Assembly: GCF_026914265.1 (NCBI RefSeq)
Contig: NC_069135.1
Coordinates: forward strand, 38,244,946 to 38,308,945
Source: Mya arenaria
Lineage: Eukaryota > Mollusca > Bivalvia > Myida > Myidae
Length of the DNA stretch: 64,000 nt
Reading direction: 5' to 3'
The translations under genes and the position numbers were made by a program. The notes under the pieces were generated by a model that saw only the letters and a program-made list of their open reading frames with translations, made no database searches and had not been told where the DNA came from. This document shows, in pieces, positions 24,027 through 34,977 of the stretch (positions within the stretch are counted from its first letter, which is position 1; each line of letters begins with the position of its first letter).

Positions 24027-25343
24027 AAATATAATGTAGCTTTCTACACCACAGCTGACTTTCCGGGATCATTAAAAAACCCTCTAGCTTCCGGCATTTT
24101 CGCGACTCAAACACATTGATGACGCGGTCAACATCTATGATTATGCTCTTGTGGCTGTGAGTTTGGGCCAAGGATGACAACCGGTCGCTTTTCATTGTCG
24201 TTCGCAGGAAGTTTTTTTATTCCTTTCATTCCACTTAACGACCTTTCACAAAGAGGCTGATGTAGGTGGCATAGTAAGAAGAACCTCGAATATTGTAAAT
24301 ATGCTAGGGTACAGGTCCATGTTGGTCTGCTTCGTGGTATCTTGTAGTCAAGATAAACTTGCGGCTGCGATGCTCCATCTCACATTCCATTCTGTTTTAA
24401 ATGTGTCAAATGTTTCGTGGCGATCAGGGGCCTTAGCAGCATAAATTGATGGCAGCATGTCATCCTTTCCAGTTTTGAAGGCAATACATGTTGTGCACTG
24501 TATCTGTGTCTTTGAAGACATTGAACAAGGTTGGCTCTGTTTTGCTGTCGACCAACTCTTCTCGGCATTGATGGTTGAATGTCGAAGCCTGAGCTTATAT
24601 CCGTTGCTTTCATGTACATTCCATTCTACACATCAGGTTTCAAGTGTGTAGACCACTACGGGGAACGCATTTTGGAACGTTTCGAGTGCGCCCGCATGTC
24701 TGAACCATCGTGTCACACATAACGAGCGAAGTTTAGTGCGCCGATTCATTTCCTCTTTCGTTGCGACTTCTCTAGAAACCTCGTCCTGGAACGCTGCTAG
24801 ACGATTTGCTGAAAACTTGAACAAGAATCCAATGTCCTGAACTGTGTCCATCAAAGTTCGGACACTCGGATGGAAACTGGTACAGGAGGCAGGATTGCCA
24901 AGTTCCTTCTAGCATTGTTGTTTGGTATCTTCATCTATTGAAGTCAAGGTGAGACTATCGAAAAGAGGATACGTAGGAGTATGTTCGGCAATATACAGAC
25001 CGTTTACAATTTCAAATAATAAAGCGCCCGTAAACTTTTACCAAGCCAACTGGAAATGTTTAATGAACGGCGTAAATGCGCAGACTACTGATATGCAACT
25101 TCCAATTAATTATATACGAAACATTAACGTCGCGTGAAAATATACTTTAGATCGAAGGAAAACGATATATTTGAAATACCAGGTTTCCTATTTATTAAAG
25201 CGCATTTGTCGGAATTTCATATTTAGCCCGTCACCCTCCTATGCCTTCAGTTTTTATTGCAGATTTGCCATTTTTATTTTTTCGGTTTTTCTGAAAAATG
25301 TGTAGGCCGCGGCCTACACGGCCTATAGGAAGCTACGCCCCTG
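23664..25343 (-). mobile_element. Decayed hAT-like DNA transposon
   Basis: The inverted ends are CAAGGGCGTAGCTT (left) and AAGCTACGCCCCTG (right), the 'CAGGGGCGTAGC' type of hAT elements; adjacent inner sequence (TGTGTAGGCC...) also pairs. The minus strand holds transposase pieces with a dinucleotide (TA)n run (about 23,982-24,014) downstream. A convincing 8-bp target duplication was not found (the flanks share only AAAAC). Confidence 0.7.
23960..24860 (-). pseudogene. hAT transposase remnant
   Basis: Three fragments in different frames read in transposase order. 24854 to 24633 contains 'LCVTRWFRHAGALETFQ' (the conserved TRW block). 24619 to about 24500 contains 'DIQPSMPRRVGRQQNRANL'. 24195 to about 24060 contains 'MKSDRLSSLAQTHSHK' and 'DRVINVFESRKCRKLE', the usual C-terminal dimerisation tail. 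Frame changes between the pieces and loss of the N-terminal half and DDE core show it is dead. Confidence 0.75.
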
Positions 25344-25423
25344 AAAACATTCATATTCTACTTTTAAACCTAAGTTAGATCTTCATGTGCTTATTTAATA
25401 CGGTCCCTGGTGTATAAATAATA

Positions 25424-25690
25424 TCAGTGGTTGAACATTCGCTTCGGGTTCGGAACGTCAGGGGTTCAAACCCCGGCCACGTCCAACCGAAATGCGTAAA
25501 ATAGGTACCTAGTAGCTCCCTTGCCTAGTGCTCGGCATTCAAAGGGATGTACTCCGAAAACAGTGTACTCAGTACTGGTTCAGCCAAGGAAAGTATCCCG
25601 TGTATCTGTGTTTTACATCTAGAACGTTAAAGAACCAAGAGGTCTCTTCACAAAGAGCTAGGGTATCGCAATCGAATCTCTTTTATCCCA
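25424..25690 (+). mobile_element. tRNA-derived SINE (second type)
   Basis: The head has a B box GGTTCAAACCC (25463-25473). The body contains 'TATCCCGTGTATCTGTG' and 'ACGTTAAAGAACC', recalling the mollusc SINE tail. The head sequence differs from the SINEs at 3.5 and 6.35 kb. Confidence 0.6.
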
Positions 25691-26525
25691 ATCTGTTTCT
25701 TTAAGTCTTCCAATGTCTGGATTTGACTGAGAATTGCAGTCACTTCTATTTTATGTCACTGATGGCATTTATACACAATGTAAGTCGTGATGGCGTCACG
25801 ATGGGGTCAAGGCGTCACGTCGGGTTGAAGGCGTCACGTCGGGGTAAAACCATACTTAAGCCAAAAGGCGCGGGCAGACCTTGATAAACTCAAATAAACA
25901 GATTAGTTTATTATTGTATTGATTCTTTAAGATGTTGATGTCTGATGACCTCATATAATTTGGGCTATTTGTATCATTCAATAGGATGTTCAACTTAAGC
26001 CTGGTTAAAACAAAAAGTTTGGTAAGGGTTACATCATTTTCAAAACAGGTTGGGTAACTAAGCTTTTTTTATTAGGCTCTATGAAAGAACGTTATTGCAA
26101 TCATTGGAGAATAGTGTTAAAGTAATCTTCTGTATAAAGCTTTAATGGTTTTAAACTACACATTAAAACACACACATTTTTTTTACCAACTGACTATAAA
26201 AACGGTAGGGTCGGCGCCTTTTTCGTTGGTAGGGTCGGGTAAACCCAACCAAATGTATTTTTCTTAGGCCTTAATAATATTTAAATTAGTGGACTAAAAC
26301 ATATTACAGATTATGCTATGCAAGTTTGTATTTTTGTTCTGTTACTGAACTGTAAATGGATGTAGTGTTATATACTACACATCTTCGATACCCACTTTAA
26401 ATGTATCTTCAGCTTAAGTATACTCTTAGTTCAGAAGCATATTTGGCTTACAAAATATATCTGGATTTACAGTAATTATTAAAGTTCTTGCAAATTCCGC
26501 CATCCTTACGTCAAAAATGCTGAAA

Positions 26526-26578
26526 TGACGTTATTTCTGGTCTGGCAGTACAATGACGTCACTTCCGATTTGACGTCA
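26526..26578 (+). promoter_or_regulatory. Cluster of CRE sites before the Ig gene
   Basis: Two perfect TGACGTCA palindromes (26554-26561 and 26571-26578) plus one imperfect TGACGTTA (26526-26533) lie within 56 bp just upstream of the preferred ATG at 26582. This suggests cAMP/CREB-ATF-type control; it also argues that the first in-frame ATG (26525) lies within regulatory or leader DNA. Confidence 0.5.
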
Positions 26579-26581
26579 ACA

Positions 26582-27547
26582 ATGGCTGTTACGCTGTTAA
26601 ATATGTGTGTCTTCCTGACTGCCTTGTTCATGATTTGCATTTCATTTAGTTCGGCAAGAAGTGGTTATCCGAATTTACATCAAAGACAAAGACCTACATC
26701 TAAACCTCCAACACCTGCAGTGGAATTACGGAACATGTACCATTCGCTGGACTTGAAACCTCTGCAACGCATGACCCTAGACTGCAACAGCAGAGAAATG
26801 GAACAGCTTTTGCAGAAGCATCCGTTTGTTGAACATCGCTGGAAACACAATGGGGAAGCGTTTAAGTTGCAACCGGTTAGAATGGAATACATGACGGAAA
26901 AACTGACAATAAACAATCTGATGCCACAGGACAGTGGAACATACCATTGTATAGCCGAGGAGCCATCGGCCACGCAACAAGTTGTCGCAATTTACGCCAC
27001 TGTTATTGGTAGGCTTTTGAAGTACACTTACAGAGGTGACGACCTTGAACTTGACTGTCTGAGTAACGAATTCGGCAAACTATACCCGAAAGCCATACGC
27101 TATTGGATCGATCCGAAAGGAAAACGGGTTTTTGAAAAACCGGCAATCGATAATCTTGAAACATTCCCCAAAGCTGATGACAGATTGGCGGGAAATTGGA
27201 CGTGCTTTGTTGAGGATCCAGTTGTTCCAAGAAAATGGACGACAGCGAGGCTCCAGGTTTTCATCAGTCCTATACCATCTTTTGTGAAGAGAACAGAATT
27301 ATTTGTGAAAGGTAACAAAATCGTAAGTTGTATTATAATAGTTTTGATAATAGCAGCCTTCCTAATGCTTTCCCAACTGGTTGCAAAACTTTCGGATAAG
27401 AGTGAAAATCGCGTGAAAAAGGACATGAAACACATGAAAAACGTTTTGGGCCTCAAGGATAAGAAGAAAGGGTCAGACGACGATGATGACGATGATGATG
27501 TTGACATTAATGATGGAATGCCTTTGTTGAACACCACGAAGACATAA
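26582..27547 (+). CDS. Two-Ig-domain type I membrane protein, single exon
   Basis: 321 aa from the ATG at 26582 (context GTCAACAATGG, with a hydrophobic signal sequence directly after it); an upstream in-frame ATG at 26525 would add 19 residues ahead of the signal and is less likely. Order: signal peptide (about 1-26), a Pro-rich linker, an Ig-like domain (Cys in 'TLDCNS', Trp in 'HRWKHNG', and 'DSGTYHCIAEE'), a second Ig-like domain ('LELDCLS', 'RYWIDPKG', 'GNWTCFVEDP' with an NWT glycosylation site), one transmembrane helix ('IVSCIIIVLIIAAFLML'), then a basic stretch and a D-rich tail. A cell-surface adhesion or recognition role is plausible; I do not recognise an orthologue. No introns interrupt it, unusual for Ig proteins. 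Confidence 0.8.
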   Translation: MAVTLLNMCVFLTALFMICISFSSARSGYPNLHQRQRPTSKPPTPAVELRNMYHSLDLKPLQRMTLDCNSREMEQLLQKHPFVEHRWKHNGEAFKLQPVRMEYMTEKLTINNLMPQDSGTYHCIAEEPSATQQVVAIYATVIGRLLKYTYRGDDLELDCLSNEFGKLYPKAIRYWIDPKGKRVFEKPAIDNLETFPKADDRLAGNWTCFVEDPVVPRKWTTARLQVFISPIPSFVKRTELFVKGNKIVSCIIIVLIIAAFLMLSQLVAKLSDKSENRVKKDMKHMKNVLGLKDKKKGSDDDDDDDDVDINDGMPLLNTTKT

Positions 27548-27665
27548 GCGTTGAGGATAAATTTAAACATTTCTGAAGCATTGTTCAAAAAGTTGCATGA
27601 GTGTGTAAACGAGCATAGCTTTTATTTATCAAAAGGTGACCTTGTTCCAGTACAAGAAAACATTA

Positions 27666-27834
27666 CAGTCGAAACCCGCTGGCTCGATGTCGCTAGGCTC
27701 GATTTTCTCGTTGGCTCGAACTGAATGTAAAGGATTTTTTTAACACTGTGTAAGAATTCCCGCTTGGCTCGATATTCGCGAAGCTCGAAGTATTTTGGTC
27801 GGTCTCTTCAACATCGAGCCAACGGGTTTTGATG
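27666..27834. mobile_element. Tigger/pogo-like MITE
   Basis: The left end CAGTCGAAACCCGCTGGCTC pairs with the right end TCGAGCCAACGGGTTTTGATG. Left flank TA (27664-27665). Same family as 48,163, 60,312 and 60,808. Confidence 0.7.
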
Positions 27835-28019
27835 AACAAACGGCATCTTATTGACAATTATCACTATCAGATGTTTCGAAGGCACAGTGTTCCTCCATCC
27901 AGAAATTCATTCTTTGATAATTGCTGTATATATGTTTTATTTTGTCTGTAGTCCACTTGTCGTAACATTCTGTGGCCGCTAGTACAGGGGACATCGATCG
28001 TATTAACATCTTACGAACG

Positions 28020-28200
28020 TGTGTGTAAAAATGCATGTGAGTGGGTGCGTGTATGTTTACATACGCGCTTGTGTTTTGTTTTGTTATTTTATACGCGCGT
28101 TTGGGTGTGTGCGAATGTAATAGCGTGTGTGTGTGTGTGGGGGGGGGGGGGGAGCGGTTGTGTGCGTGCATGTGTGTGAGCATTTTTGTTTTTGTACATA
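28020..28200. repeat. (GTGTGT)n / poly-G low-complexity tract
   Basis: GT-rich DNA with an uninterrupted G run of about 14 at 28,139. The frames over it are artefacts. Confidence 0.8.
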
Positions 28201-28229
28201 TGTTTATCCTTACAAATTGCAATTGAAGA

Positions 28230-31200
28230 ATAAATGAGATTTAAAAGAATGATGTTCGTATTCTTGCTGATTAAACAAGACTGCTTATTTAACTGTACAG
28301 GTATGGTAACAAGAAAAAAGTACACTCCGCTGAAGGAATAGTTCCCCCTGCTAAGTTAATGGGCGTCTGACGAAATAATAACACACACTACTGAAATTAA
28401 AGTTCAATGCAAAATTCAGTAAGTCTCATTATACTAACAATGCCAACCAATACAGTTCCAATACTTTAAGTTCAATGTTACTTATTTGTGAAAGAAATCT
28501 GCGACAGTAGATAAAATGTTATTATTTAAATCCCCAAAGGCCTACCGTGTTAAACCAGCCATGTCCAAATGTTCAATATTGTCTGAAAGAAATTGTGGAA
28601 GTGATATGCGTATAACGAATATTTTGCAAAACATTCAGTTCGATTCACTTTAAGATATGAAGTTCAAGAAGGGTGAAAGGGGATGTTTAATAACGCTTAA
28701 ATAGTTTATCTTAAGGGAGTGTGGAGTTTGTAGATCGATGACTATAGATCGATGACTATTACAACGTGATCATTTTTTCTCAACTCATGTAGATCAACCC
28801 ATATACATGTGCAGAAGATATACAAGGTAAATATAGTCTTCGATTATCGATTACGACCACTTACCCAACTTTATGGCTTAATTTGATCATGTGAAAACTA
28901 ATTAACCGAATAAGAATTTTAATTATTATTCATTTACTTGTTTTATGTATTATGTATAAATATTTTCAAAATGCAGTTTAAGTTGAATCTAGTATAATGT
29001 TTTAAACGAAATACCGGTGGTGCTAAATAGGTTATCATCTTTTATCAATTCAAATCGATTCTTTAAAATAATCTCAAAACTTATCTTTCATGTTATGCTT
29101 TACTATGTTGATTGTTCACTGTACTTGGCCTCTCACAATAAGAAATAGTGAAGCCATTAATGGTAATATTATGTAAAACAAGGGTGTACATTTGAAAAGC
29201 AGTTAAGGTAAGTCATCCATCATTAATATAAAAATATTGCTACCGCTTAAGTTTCATTTTAAAGTTACAAAATGTTAAAATTGAATATAAATAATGTTTA
29301 CACCGAGATATATTTTGATATATACATTATGTTATTTAAGAAAAAGATCACTACAGTTGCAGTATAAGCACTAATATAAAGTAAACATATAACAAATCTC
29401 GATATAAATATATAAAATGCACACATCCCAGTTAGATTGGAGGAGTGTACATGAACATCGAAGCGTTTTGAAAACTTAGATTTAAAACTCGTCGCTGTAA
29501 GCCATGGTTTATACATATGTCTAAGGTAAATGGCCCTGTATATCAAATGTCATGGTAAAATATGTCACCAGGCTTGACCTAGGACCATGAAACTTTAGCA
29601 TTTTCGTGGTAGTTTGCATTTAACCGTAAGATAAAACATTTGATTTTAGGATCAAGTTTTCAGTCAAGGTCAACGTTTTTCTATCCATACGAGAATTGTG
29701 TCTTACATTCATGAACATTCAGCTATATATCGCGGTTGACCAGTAGATGACCACTATTGTTTATGGTCAGCAGGTCAAAGGCGAAACCTCGAAAAACAGT
29801 GGATTAAAGTATACACCAAAAAAACGTAAAGGGTTAGATATAATCATGAAACGTCAGTGGTTGAAACGTCATTGACCAGTAGGTAACTATCGTTTTGCGG
29901 GGATTAATTGGTTAATGTCAAGGACACCATTTATATATAATCACAAGCCTTTGCCAGCACAATAAGCAGACTGCGGCTTGACCTACGCTTATGAAACTTA
30001 AGTGGCATATTAATGTCGACCATCAGTAGCCCTACGGTCAAGGTTATGGTCAGTGTTGTTTTTGAAAACTTGAACCGCAAAATTACTCAAGTATGGTTTG
30101 ACGTGGATCATTTAAAGTTTATGAGTAAGTTGCTGACCTCTGCTTCATGTATGTAGGTCGAATTCACGGTCACCGTCAGCATTTTTGTGGACTTTTTGTC
30201 CGTGCATAATCGAAACAATGCTATGATGTAGGATCAAGGAACATTTTAGTTGTTATGTCCTTGACAAATAGTTGACCTTGTGTGTTGGGACCTCTTGTTT
30301 CAAAAGCGGACATATTTACTTACGCCTTCAATCTAAGTATTTGAGTGTCGAGTTTCCAACTTTGAATCACGACGTCAATGAATATGGGTCCAGCAGATTC
30401 TGCTACCTCGGAGTGTGTTTCGGACCTCCAAACTGGTCGGTCTAATTCTAGCACTTTATAAATTTCCCAGTGTGATCGCGTTGCCCCACCAAGATTAAAA
30501 CCTCGATTTAAAATGGACATCGCTACCTAATTATAGATTGTTTGCATCGTTCCTTTCAGATTATTTCCTGAGTTCCGAAGACTTGGAATCGCCGAGAATA
30601 GTTCGTTAAACTCGATACATTTGTTTACCTTATCCACCTTCAATGGGAGAGTCTCAATCACGTGACATTAATGGCGGAAAGTTCAACACAGATCCTTACC
30701 CCAGACAAAGTGGTCAAGGTGCAGAGCCCTTCATGATGCAACTTAACGCTAATAGGTCGATCAGCCGACAAGGGGAAAAGGTCAAGGCCGCTTATACGCA
30801 TATTTCTGCAGATGACGGCAGAGTGGTGGGGAAAGCAGGCGACACCTGGAACAAGGCACATAACTCTCAGAGTTAATTAGAGAACTAAGTTAAGCTAAAG
30901 TGAAAGCAAGAATTCACTATAATAAGCGTACTTGGAAGTTATTTCAAGAAACAGAATTACAATCGCTATATAACTTTATACATCAAAAACAACAAAACAT
31001 TATTAAATATCAAATAACTTGGAATGGGGACTACATATACTACATATACTGATACATGTATTTTCAAAGACTTGTGTTCCAAGGGAAGCAATTACAGCGC
31101 GTATAGCAAGGCCAAGGGAAGCAAATCAGTCGTGTGTTTCTGAAAATGAGGAAAACGGGGCTAGTTTGTAACAAAATGAACAACCAGCTTATGAAAGTGA

Positions 31201-32200
31201 TACTTAATGATATCTTGTAATAAACTATTACAAAAAAATATCTTTTTTTAAATGGTTATGTAATAATTATATCTCAAAAATGATTCAATTCTACTTTAAC
31301 TACGAACACATGTATGCAGAAAAAGAGAAAACAAAATCTATAATTTTTAATTGCGGTTTGATAATGTATGGCGGCGCTGTTTTATTCTGGTACACGGGGA
31401 TTTTTTCTTGCGAACGATCAGACAAACTATGACTTTAAAAGTATATATTTTCATCTCACGAAGAACAAAGTTTGATACTAACAGACCATCCTATAAATTT
31501 ATGTTTAAATTTAACATGGCTTTATTTATGTTTAAGGATTTTGTTTTTAACAATTGTGTGCTGTAAATTGTCCTTGTTCTGTGCCTGAACAAACAGTTCA
31601 TTACAACTGTTTTTCAAATCCAGCAACAAACTGGGACCTACTGAAAGGAAATTATTTAGACTTCAAAAGACCAAAATTATGATAGGTAACAAGTCACCAG
31701 ACAGCGACAGAAAGGGACGCGTCTGCGAACAGTATCTTCTCCGAATTCACAACAATTTTGTGCAATACTTTTAATATCATTTATGTCTTCCCATCATTTG
31801 AAAATGTTTCAACATGATCAACATGTTGATGATATAATCATCATCTTTGTTAACTTTCATGTTTGTTCTAGTGTGAAAAAGACCAGTGACTTTATAAGAA
31901 AAACTGTGTAAATGTTGCACTGTTAACTAATAAGAAAAACATTGTGTAAATGATGCACTACTTTTCTTTTCTCATTTTAACTTTTTTTAAGAAATAAATC
32001 TTTCAAAAATCGAAGGTATAGTTTGTGTGTTTTAACTGAGCTGGGAACAGTTTTCATTACGGGATCTTGGAGCCATCTTCTTAACACAAACGTATCCAAC
32101 CTGCAGTATAAGTGCTCTATTAACCACGGTACCACATTCTCCGATTTTCGAAATATATCCATTTAATAAAAGCATCAGGACTGGTATTTAATACTGGCCT
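28230..32200. other. Intergenic, no supported gene
   Basis: AT-rich DNA. Around 29,560-30,260 phrases such as 'ggtcaaggtcaacg' and 'gaccagtaggtaactatcg' recur imperfectly, resembling degenerate mollusc repeats. A 77-codon frame at 30,643 was not accepted as a gene. Confidence 0.5.
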
Positions 32201-32401
32201 TCATTGGATCTCAGAACTGATAAACTTTAAACAATTGTATTAAGTGTGGTAAATCTTTTTGGAAGTAGGAGTGCATCTTTAAATTTTAAAGTTGTTGAGA
32301 CTGAAGCCCTGCACAGGACTGGTGAGGTCGACTGCAAAAAGTAATGTATTGACTCAATCACTGGATAAACAATACCTGTGTGCATTACGGCCTTGAACAA
32401 C

Positions 32402-32566
32402 CTCAGGGCTTATATTCAATGTAGGTCCTAATTGAATATAAGAACGATGTAGCTAATCGGATAAATTGTTATCAATTACTGACCGATATAATGAATGAAG
32501 TTAATACTGTGTGACCATAAGATTTACTTAAGTTGAATATTGAATACCACCCCTGGTGAAATTCAA
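32402..32566. mobile_element. Short MITE, 'GGTATTCAATATTCAACTTA' family
   Basis: Imperfect inverted ends (CAGGGCTTATATTCAATGTAG against ACCAGGGGTGGTATTCAATA read inward) with interior 'AAGAACGATGTAGCTAATCG'. Collinear copies lie at about 55,427-55,562 and from 63,887 to the window end. Confidence 0.6.
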
Positions 32567-32639
32567 GTCATACTAACATAATTATGTACAAATAAACATA
32601 AGGCACAGCTGCACCACGGAAGTGTCGACAGCTCATCTT

Positions 32640-33225
32640 CTTTGCAACACCGATATCTGGTGGAAGTGGCGTTTGATAGACTTGTAACTTCTTCGCATCA
32701 TAGAAAAGAGGTGGAGCTGGCGTTTAGTAGGCGTTTAACTTCTTCGCATGACCGATAAGTGGTGGGGCTGGCGTTTAGTAGGCGTGTAACGTCTTTGCAA
32801 CACCGATGATTGGTGGAGCTGGCGTTTAGTAGGCGTTTAACTGCTTCGCAACATCGATAAGTGGTAGGCGTGTAAATTCTTCGCAACATCGATAAGTGGT
32901 GGAGCTGGCGTTTAGTAGGCATGTAACGTCTTTGCATCACCGATGATTGGTGGAGCTGACGTTGAGTAGGCGTGTAACTTCTTCGCAACATAGATAAGTT
33001 GTGGAGATGGCGTTTAGTAGGCGTGTAACGTCTTTGCATTACCGATAATTGGTGGAACTGGCGTTTAGTACGCGTGTTACTTCTTTGCAACATCGATAAG
33101 TGGTGGAGCTAGCGTTTGGTAGGCGTGTAACTTCTTTGCAACATCGATAAGTGGTGGAGCTAGCGTTTGTAAGCGTGTAACTTCTTTGCAACATCGATAA
33201 GTGGTAGAGCTAGCGTTTGGTATGT
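32640..33225. repeat. 51-bp minisatellite, about 11 units
   Basis: The unit core is 'GTGGAGCTGGCGTTTAGTAG' followed by GCGTGTAACTTCTTTGCAACATCGATAA, with SNP and small-indel variation. Because 51 is a multiple of three, the minus strand stays open over long stretches (32698-33093, then another frame to 33262), giving a 17-residue repeat such as 'YTPTKRQLHQLSVMQRR'. No start context, splice signals or flanking gene support coding. Confidence 0.9.
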
Positions 33226-33239
33226 GTGTAACTGGGTAC

Positions 33240-34233
33240 TTCACGAAAGGAAAGTCAGTCAAGTTATTTAAAATATTAAATCATAATGATAAAAAATACG
33301 TATTTGTATTTGGTATTATAACAATATCAATCCGCATGTTTGATACCAATGCAATTAAAAACAACAAGACTAATTTTGATGCAAAGCATCAAAGACGTCG
33401 CGAATGTTGTTTAAACATGACTAAAAAGAACCAGATGCAGTTTAGTAGCTTACCATCACTTTCCAGTGATACTGGGATATTATCAGATGATAAATCTCGG
33501 TATCAAATGACCCGCTATTAATTGCCTATTGAAGGTAAGAGTTTTGGACAAAGATCTCTATTTGCAGACTTGTATTACAATAACATTATATCTAAGTGCC
33601 ATCTCTTAATAGCCAATGGGCCATATAATCACGATTTCAAAAACTGGAGGGCACGAAATCGCTAGGGTACGGAATAACTTAGTTCCAATCTAATTCACAC
33701 AAAAAAATATATCAAGAAACCTATATATACCTATTTGTTACCCTTTTTGCCTTTTAAGTTAACCTCACAATCACCAAAAAAGAAACAAAAAAATCTGCGT
33801 ATGTATATGACATTAATTTATCGATTTTTTAATTATCAAAACTAATTTTGATTGTATTAATTAAAACATTAAGTGTCATAATAACTTTTTTACAAATATA
33901 TTCCCCAAGTATAACATTAAAAAAATAATAAAATATTGAATAAAAGTTACTATATTCCAGATTTACAGTATGTTAAAATGTGTAATTTTAACCGGACTGT
34001 CTACCTATTGATACATGCGATGTATGTTTTTTTTAACATATTCAAAGTCATAGTAGATTATTGTGGACATTGATACTGGGCTTATCATTACCGGGTTTTT
34101 TAAGAGAGTATTATATTACCTACCGTGACGATAAACCCGGTATTAACATAATCTGGTGCCATAAACTGTGATACCGGCTTTTCCCAATATCGATAAAATG
34201 TACCGGGTTTTAGCCTTACCCCGGAAGTATCTT
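33240..34233. other. Intergenic flank of the P-type transposon
   Basis: AT-rich, no supported gene. Near 34,070-34,210 'taccgggtttt' and 'aaacccggta' recur in both orientations, suggesting a small older element into which the transposon may have inserted. Confidence 0.4.
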
Positions 34234-34241
34234 AACTGAAA
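34234..34241. repeat. Target-site duplication AACTGAAA, left
   Basis: A perfect 8-bp match to 42414-42421 on the far side of the transposon. Eight-base duplications are the rule for P and hAT superfamilies. Confidence 0.9.
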
Positions 34242-34789
34242 CACAGGTGGTTAGCGTGTGGTAATTTTTTTTTATCTATTTTTATATATAATATACTGAA
34301 AGGTAAACAACTCAATGTATGGGAAAATGATACCAACATTAATCTGACCGCTGTTTTTCCCTTAATTATGCACCGATTTTAACAAACAAGGTACTGTTAC
34401 AAAGCTAACACATTTATCTACACAAAAACAATAGGCAATACTCCATTTTTTCAAACTACATACAAGTTTAAGCCTTCCAAACGTCCGAAATCGTAACTAG
34501 GAAAACATCTGATTGCATTTTGGTTCGTGGCTACAAAGGCTTAACATGCCATAGCCCGATGAATTGTAACGAAATTAGGGCGTGTGTAGATGCAAACGAT
34601 GGAACACAATAAGTGTCCACCAGTAATAACTCATGATATCAACATACTAACTTTATACGGACCTTTTATTTGCAACGAAGCGATCGACGACAGCTACACC
34701 GCCATGTCAGTTTTATGCGCATGCGCAAATTTTTGTAACGAGTAATTTCATTGGTTGTCAACTGATAGCGTGTTGGGCCCGGCTTCGCT
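34242..34789 (+). repeat. Left terminal inverted repeat of P-type element (548 bp)
   Basis: Inverted match to 41864-42413, ending at ...GGGCCCGGCTTCGCT. Contains an NRF1-type palindrome at 34716-34727. Confidence 0.9.
34716..34727. promoter_or_regulatory. NRF1-type palindrome in left TIR
   Basis: TGCGCATGCGCA, the consensus of the NRF1 family, which marks many animal promoters. Its mirror copy in the right TIR sits upstream of the helicase gene. Confidence 0.45.
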
Positions 34790-34977
34790 AATACATGTAT
34801 GTATACAAGTGGGAATCATACTACCGGAAATAGAAAACTGAAAGTGAAAGTAGACGATTTGTTTATTGAAGAAATTTATAAACGACCAGTTGTTGCAACG
34901 GTATTTGTACAAAATGTGCGTTGTTACATGGTATGTATAAACTCAAATGCATGTGCAATAATATGTGATAAGAACAG

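Noticed and set aside
30643-30876. 77-codon plus-strand frame and a divergent 66-codon minus frame at 30,520
   Set aside because: No recognisable domain, splice site or neighbour; length is within chance for this window.
33201-33521. 106-codon plus-strand frame next to the 51-bp array
   Set aside because: Low-complexity K/N-rich reading of AT-rich DNA, no supporting signals.
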